From assembly GCF_902362185.1 (NCBI RefSeq), contig NC_044498.1, positions 26,662,065 to 26,726,064 of the forward strand: 64,000 nt of DNA, written 5' to 3'. Position 1 is the stretch's first letter, and every line of letters begins with the position of its first letter. This DNA comes from Chanos chanos. Lineage: Eukaryota > Chordata > Actinopteri > Gonorynchiformes > Chanidae. Below the pieces are notes generated by a model, which was given only the letters and a program-made list of their open reading frames with translations, did no database searches and was not told the origin of the DNA. Positions 63,201 to 64,000 of this stretch are shown in pieces. Position numbers and translations under genes: made by a program.

Positions 63201-64000
63201 TCTCACGCACAGTCAACACCCTCTCTCACACAGTCAACACCATCTCACACACACAGTCAGCACCATCTCACACACGGTCAGCACCATCTTACACACAGTC
63301 AGCACCATCTCACAGTCAACACCGTCTCTCACACAGTCAACACCCTCTCTCACACAGTCAACACCTTCTCACACACACAGTCAACACCATCTCTCACACA
63401 GTCAACACCATCTCACACACAGTCAACACAACCTCACACACAGTCAACACCACCTCACACACAGTCAACACAACCTCACACACAGTCAACACCATCTCAC
63501 ACACACAGTCAGCACCATCTCACACACAGTCAGCACCATCTTACACACAGTCAACACCATCTCACAGTCAACACCATCTCACACACAGTCAACATCATCT
63601 CACACACACAGTCAACACCATCTCTCACGCTTTCAACACCATCTTACACACAGTCAGCACCATCTCACAGTCAACACAACCTCACACATAGTCAACACAA
63701 CCTCACACACAGTCAACACCATCTCACACAGTCAACACAACCTCACACACAGTCAACACAACCTCACACACAGTCAACACCATCTCACACAGACAGTCAA
63801 CACCATCTCACACACAGTCAACACCATCTCACAAATAGTCAACACAATATCACACACAGCCAATATAATATCACACAGTCAACACAATCTCACAGACAGT
63901 TAACACAATCCCACAGACAGTCAACACAATCCCACAGACAGTCAACACACTATCACACACTGCCAACAAAATCTCACACACAGTCAACACAAGCTCACAC
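60231..64000. repeat. Large AC-rich minisatellite array (21-bp unit) running off the window
   Basis: About 3.8 kb of a unit like CATCTCACACACAGTCAACAC (21 bp), with common variants CATCTTACACAC, CAACCTCACACAC, CCCTCTCTCACA, GTCAGCAC for GTCAACAC, and a 17-bp short form CATCTCACAGTCAACAC. Because 21 is a multiple of three, long ORFs arise by chance (up to 702 codons at 61583-63691 on plus, of SQHHLTH/TPSHTQS-type heptads, and VLTVCEM heptads on minus). They have no start context, splice signals or codon character of a gene. The array continues past the right edge, so its full size is unknown. Confidence 0.95.

Noticed and set aside
1-64000. Retroviral, LTR or capsid-bearing elements
   Set aside because: I looked for reverse transcriptase, integrase, gag or envelope-like frames and paired long terminal repeats and recognised none.

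Overview
The window is vertebrate nuclear DNA, almost certainly from a ray-finned (teleost) fish. Small exons with GT-AG introns, long AC/GT microsatellites, tRNA-derived SINEs of fish type and five genes that match vertebrate families along their whole length all point that way. Species cannot be fixed from the sequence. No prokaryotic features, CRISPR arrays, retroviral or LTR elements were recognised.

Layout. 1-6.1 kb is non-coding, with two degenerate tandem repeats and a promoter-like CRE/E2F pair near the left edge. 6.4-17.1 kb is scara3 (+), a type II membrane scavenger-receptor-like protein with a coiled-coil stalk and a collagen tail, in seven coding exons. 17.1-32.5 kb is a large gene-poor interval with simple repeats and a 1.6 kb AT-rich repeat block. 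32.5-35.4 kb is ccdc25 (-), nine small exons. 36.6-40.2 kb is esco2 (+), the cohesin acetyltransferase, ten coding exons. 40.3-40.9 kb holds a U2 snRNA-like copy split by a short insertion, followed directly by a SINE. 40.9-44.6 kb is pbk (-), the mitotic kinase PBK/TOPK, seven coding exons. 44.7-49.9 kb is non-coding and contains a 50-bp minisatellite split by a 427-bp mobile element. 49.9-52.1 kb is slc35d3 (-), a nucleotide-sugar-transporter-family protein in two exons. 52.1-64 kb is non-coding: a SINE, a 44-bp minisatellite, old repeats and a large 21-bp minisatellite array (60.2 kb to the window end) with higher-order structure.

How the genes relate. scara3, ccdc25, esco2 and pbk form a block that is also contiguous in human (8p21); slc35d3 lies on a different human chromosome (6q23), so its neighbourhood here marks a rearrangement boundary. 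ccdc25 and esco2 are head to head across about 1.4 kb; esco2 and pbk are tail to tail. esco2 (S-phase cohesion) and pbk (mitotic kinase) are both proliferation genes and both have cell-cycle-type promoter motifs, most clearly a perfect 12-bp E2F palindrome upstream of esco2. All exon models were built by hand from splice signals, reading-frame continuity and remembered human proteins. Each closes to a whole number of codons, with lengths close to human (589, 207, 653, 324 and 417 aa). I found no convincing undescribed biological system. The most unusual structures are the split U2 copy, the minisatellite with the nested insertion, and the higher-order AC-rich array.
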